7,191 bases of DNA from JBLHGN01 sp047616325 (GTDB lineage Bacteria > Pseudomonadota > Gammaproteobacteria > Pseudomonadales > Cellvibrionaceae), in assembly GCA_047616325.1 (NCBI GenBank), contig JBLHGN010000191.1, positions 1 to 7,191 of the forward strand. Direction: 5' to 3'. A program made the position numbers and the translations under genes. Positions 5,740-7,191 of this stretch are shown piece by piece (position 1 is the stretch's first letter; every line of letters begins with the position of its first letter). The notes beneath the pieces are model-generated. The model did no database searches. It had not been told where the DNA came from and was given only the letters and a program-made list of their open reading frames with translations.

Positions 5740-7023
5740 ATGCACCCTCTTAGAATTCTCAGCCTTGTTTTACCGCTTATCGTTTTTGCTGGCTGTGCGG
5801 TAAATCCGGTAACAGGTAAAAAGGAGTTTTCTCTGGTACCTGCCTCGCAGGAAATTGCCATTGGCACTCAAAACTACCTTCCCTACCAGCAACAACAAGG
5901 GGGGCGTTATATTGTCGACCCAGAACTGAGCCTCTATGTAAACGGAGTGGGACAAAAACTGGCGGCGGTTAGTGACCGTTCAAAACTCCCCTTTGAATTC
6001 ACCGTGTTAAATAATGATGTGCCCAATGCCTGGGCGCTGCCCGGCGGTAAGATAGCCGTTAACCGTGGGCTTCTATTGCTACTGGACGACGAGGCACAAC
6101 TCGCCGCCGTGCTATCACACGAAATTGTACACGCGGCCGCCAAACACGGCGCCAATCAAATGACCCAATCGATATTACTGGGGCTGGGAACACAAGTTGC
6201 AACGGTCGCTTCGCGAAATACCGATTATGGCGACCTTGTGGCTTTGGGCGCGAACACTTCGGCCGGCTTGTGGTCCGCGCGCTACGGCCGCGATCAAGAG
6301 TTGGAGTCGGACGCCTACGGCATAGAATACATGGTGAGGGCGGGCTATGACCCACAAGCGGCGGTTGAGCTGCAACAAACATTTGTGAAACTTTCTGGCA
6401 GCAAACAAAGTTCGTGGATGAATACGCTGTTTGCCAGCCACCCCCCATCGCAAGAGCGCGTAGACAAAAACAAGGCCCTCGTTCAAAGCACACCCGCAGG
6501 TGGCGTTCGAAATCGTGCTCGCTACCTCAAAGCTATCGGCCAAATTATTAAAGATAATCCCGCTTACCAACAGCATCAGCAAGCCCTTAAGGCAGCGAGC
6601 GACAACAATACCTCGCAGGCACTGAGCTTGCTCGATAGCGCAATTAAAAAACAACCCGATGAGGCTCTGTTTTATGCTACCAAGGGTCAAATGCTGCTGG
6701 CCGCTAAAAAAGAGGCCGACGCGACGCAAGCGTTTGCCAAAGCGGCCCAAAAAAATCCTGAGTACTACGTTGGTTTTCTCGGCTTGGGTTTAATTCAGAA
6801 AAAGCAAAATAAAACCGCGCAGGCAAAGGCAAACTTACTTAAGAGCACGCAGTTTTTACCCACTCAAATTGCGGTTTATCACCTTGGCGAAATTGAACTG
6901 ACCCAAGGAAACAAAGACGCTGCAGTACAGTATTTTTCTGCTGCGGCCAGTCAGGGGGGGGAACTGGCTCAAAAGGCACAGTCTCAGTTGGCGATATTGC
7001 AGCCTAGCACTCCAGCACAGTAA
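5740..7023 (+). CDS. M48-family zinc metallopeptidase lipoprotein with TPR-like repeats
   Basis: A 427-residue zinc peptidase predicted to sit in the envelope and act in protein quality control. The ATG at 5740 has AAGGA seven bases upstream and gives a clean lipoprotein signal with lipobox FAGC (Cys19); Ala at +2 fits outer-membrane sorting. The M48 domain spans about residues 30-250. The zinc site is H127-E128-x-x-H131 with the third ligand E187 in ELESD, followed by D191 and the conserved SHPPSQERV segment (H234). The NAWALPGGKIAVNRG block before HExxH is also typical. Residues ~275-420 form three or four TPR-like helical pairs. The arrangement recalls BepA (YfgC), a periplasmic M48/TPR protease acting in outer-membrane protein assembly, but this protein is shorter and lipid-anchored; LoiP-like lipoproteins lack the TPR part. 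It is the only convincing plus-strand gene and ends at a strong terminator. Confidence 0.92.
   Translation: MHPLRILSLVLPLIVFAGCAVNPVTGKKEFSLVPASQEIAIGTQNYLPYQQQQGGRYIVDPELSLYVNGVGQKLAAVSDRSKLPFEFTVLNNDVPNAWALPGGKIAVNRGLLLLLDDEAQLAAVLSHEIVHAAAKHGANQMTQSILLGLGTQVATVASRNTDYGDLVALGANTSAGLWSARYGRDQELESDAYGIEYMVRAGYDPQAAVELQQTFVKLSGSKQSSWMNTLFASHPPSQERVDKNKALVQSTPAGGVRNRARYLKAIGQIIKDNPAYQQHQQALKAASDNNTSQALSLLDSAIKKQPDEALFYATKGQMLLAAKKEADATQAFAKAAQKNPEYYVGFLGLGLIQKKQNKTAQAKANLLKSTQFLPTQIAVYHLGEIELTQGNKDAAVQYFSAAASQGGELAQKAQSQLAILQPSTPAQ
6954..6961 (+). repeat. Eight-base G tract near the 3' end of the M48 gene
   Basis: A run of eight G encodes the Gly-Gly at residues 406-407. Slippage would alter only the last ~20 residues, leaving the protease domain and most of the TPR region intact. 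The frame is intact in this copy. Confidence 0.7.
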
Positions 7024-7034
7024 AATTTACACAT

Positions 7035-7063
7035 AAAAAATCGCCTCTAAGGGGCGGTTTTTT
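7035..7063 (+). terminator. Rho-independent terminator after the M48 gene, possibly bidirectional
   Basis: TCGCCTC (7041-7047) and GGGGCGG (7051-7057) pair around a three-base loop and are followed by TTTTTT (7058-7063). AAAAAA (7035-7040) precedes the stem, extending the pairing and giving a T run in the minus-strand direction too. It begins 12 bases after the M48 stop codon and could also terminate a convergent gene entering from the right edge. Confidence 0.88.
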
Positions 7064-7098
7064 GTAATTGGCGACTCATTAAGATCGCTAAAAACAGG

Positions 7099-7191
7099 CT
7101 AGCAGGCGAAATTCCCGTCTTTTCGGCGACGTTCGCATTCTTTTCTGATATTTTCACAGGCAGTTACTCTGCCGGGAGAAGTGGGGTTTCC
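7099..7191 (-). CDS. Possible C-terminal fragment of a convergent hypothetical gene
   Basis: One minus-strand frame is open from the window edge to a TAG at 7101-7099, giving 30 residues that end CENIRKECERRRKDGNFAC. The other two minus-strand frames stop early. The charged, cysteine-containing tail looks protein-like and its end lies 36 bases from a terminator with T runs in both directions, as expected for converging genes. Thirty codons is too short to be confident, no family is recognised, and the fragment continues outside the window. Confidence 0.35.
   Translation of the reverse strand, partial: GNPTSPGRVTACENIRKECERRRKDGNFAC

Noticed and set aside
1..7191. CRISPR arrays, tRNA or rRNA genes, riboswitches
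   Set aside because: I found no regularly spaced long repeats, cloverleaf-like segments or conserved rRNA blocks, and no gap between genes is long enough to hold an obvious riboswitch upstream of a metabolic gene.

Overview
The window looks like a chromosomal segment of a Gram-negative gammaproteobacterium, probably a marine or cellulolytic Cellvibrionales-like lineage. The evidence is two lipoprotein signal peptides of proteobacterial type, an ECF sigma factor, a periplasm-facing vWA/DUF3520 protein of the YfbK type, an outer-membrane-type M48 peptidase and moderate GC content. The lineage is inferred from the general look of the proteins; no rRNA or other marker is present.

Layout. Bases 1-360 are a mobile-element scar. 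They hold the last ~59 codons of an IS66-family TnpC transposase, ending at a degenerate right inverted repeat, with a cluster of short CATAAT-type repeats just before the point where the homology is lost. A rho-independent terminator (361-391, minus strand) then closes a run of four minus-strand genes. In transcription order these are a DUF4265-like small protein (5545-5063), an S41-family PDZ-containing peptidase with a lipoprotein signal (4930-3314), an ECF-type sigma-70 factor (3238-2684) and a 750-residue single-pass membrane vWA protein (2687-435). The sigma and vWA genes overlap by four bases (ATGA) and are almost certainly translationally coupled. A 194-base divergent promoter region separates the DUF4265-like gene from a plus-strand M48 metallopeptidase lipoprotein with C-terminal TPR-like repeats (5740-7023). 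That gene ends at a strong, symmetrical terminator (7035-7063). The last 90 bases may hold the C-terminal end of a convergent minus-strand gene.

How the genes may work together. The sigma factor and vWA protein look like a regulator/sensor pair. The vWA protein has a ~108-residue N-terminal region, one transmembrane helix and a large C-terminal part predicted to lie in the periplasm (vWF_A N-terminal domain, vWA domain with an intact MIDAS, DUF3520). This is the topology expected of a transmembrane anti-sigma factor fused to a metal-dependent protein-binding domain. The PDZ peptidase just upstream could feed that pathway, but this is inference. A good Shine-Dalgarno sequence inside the vWA gene, 7 nt before codon 103, suggests a second, shorter product that keeps the membrane anchor and lacks the N-terminal region. 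The sigma/vWA unit with this internal start is the most interesting part of the window. The window is otherwise mostly ordinary envelope-maintenance genes.
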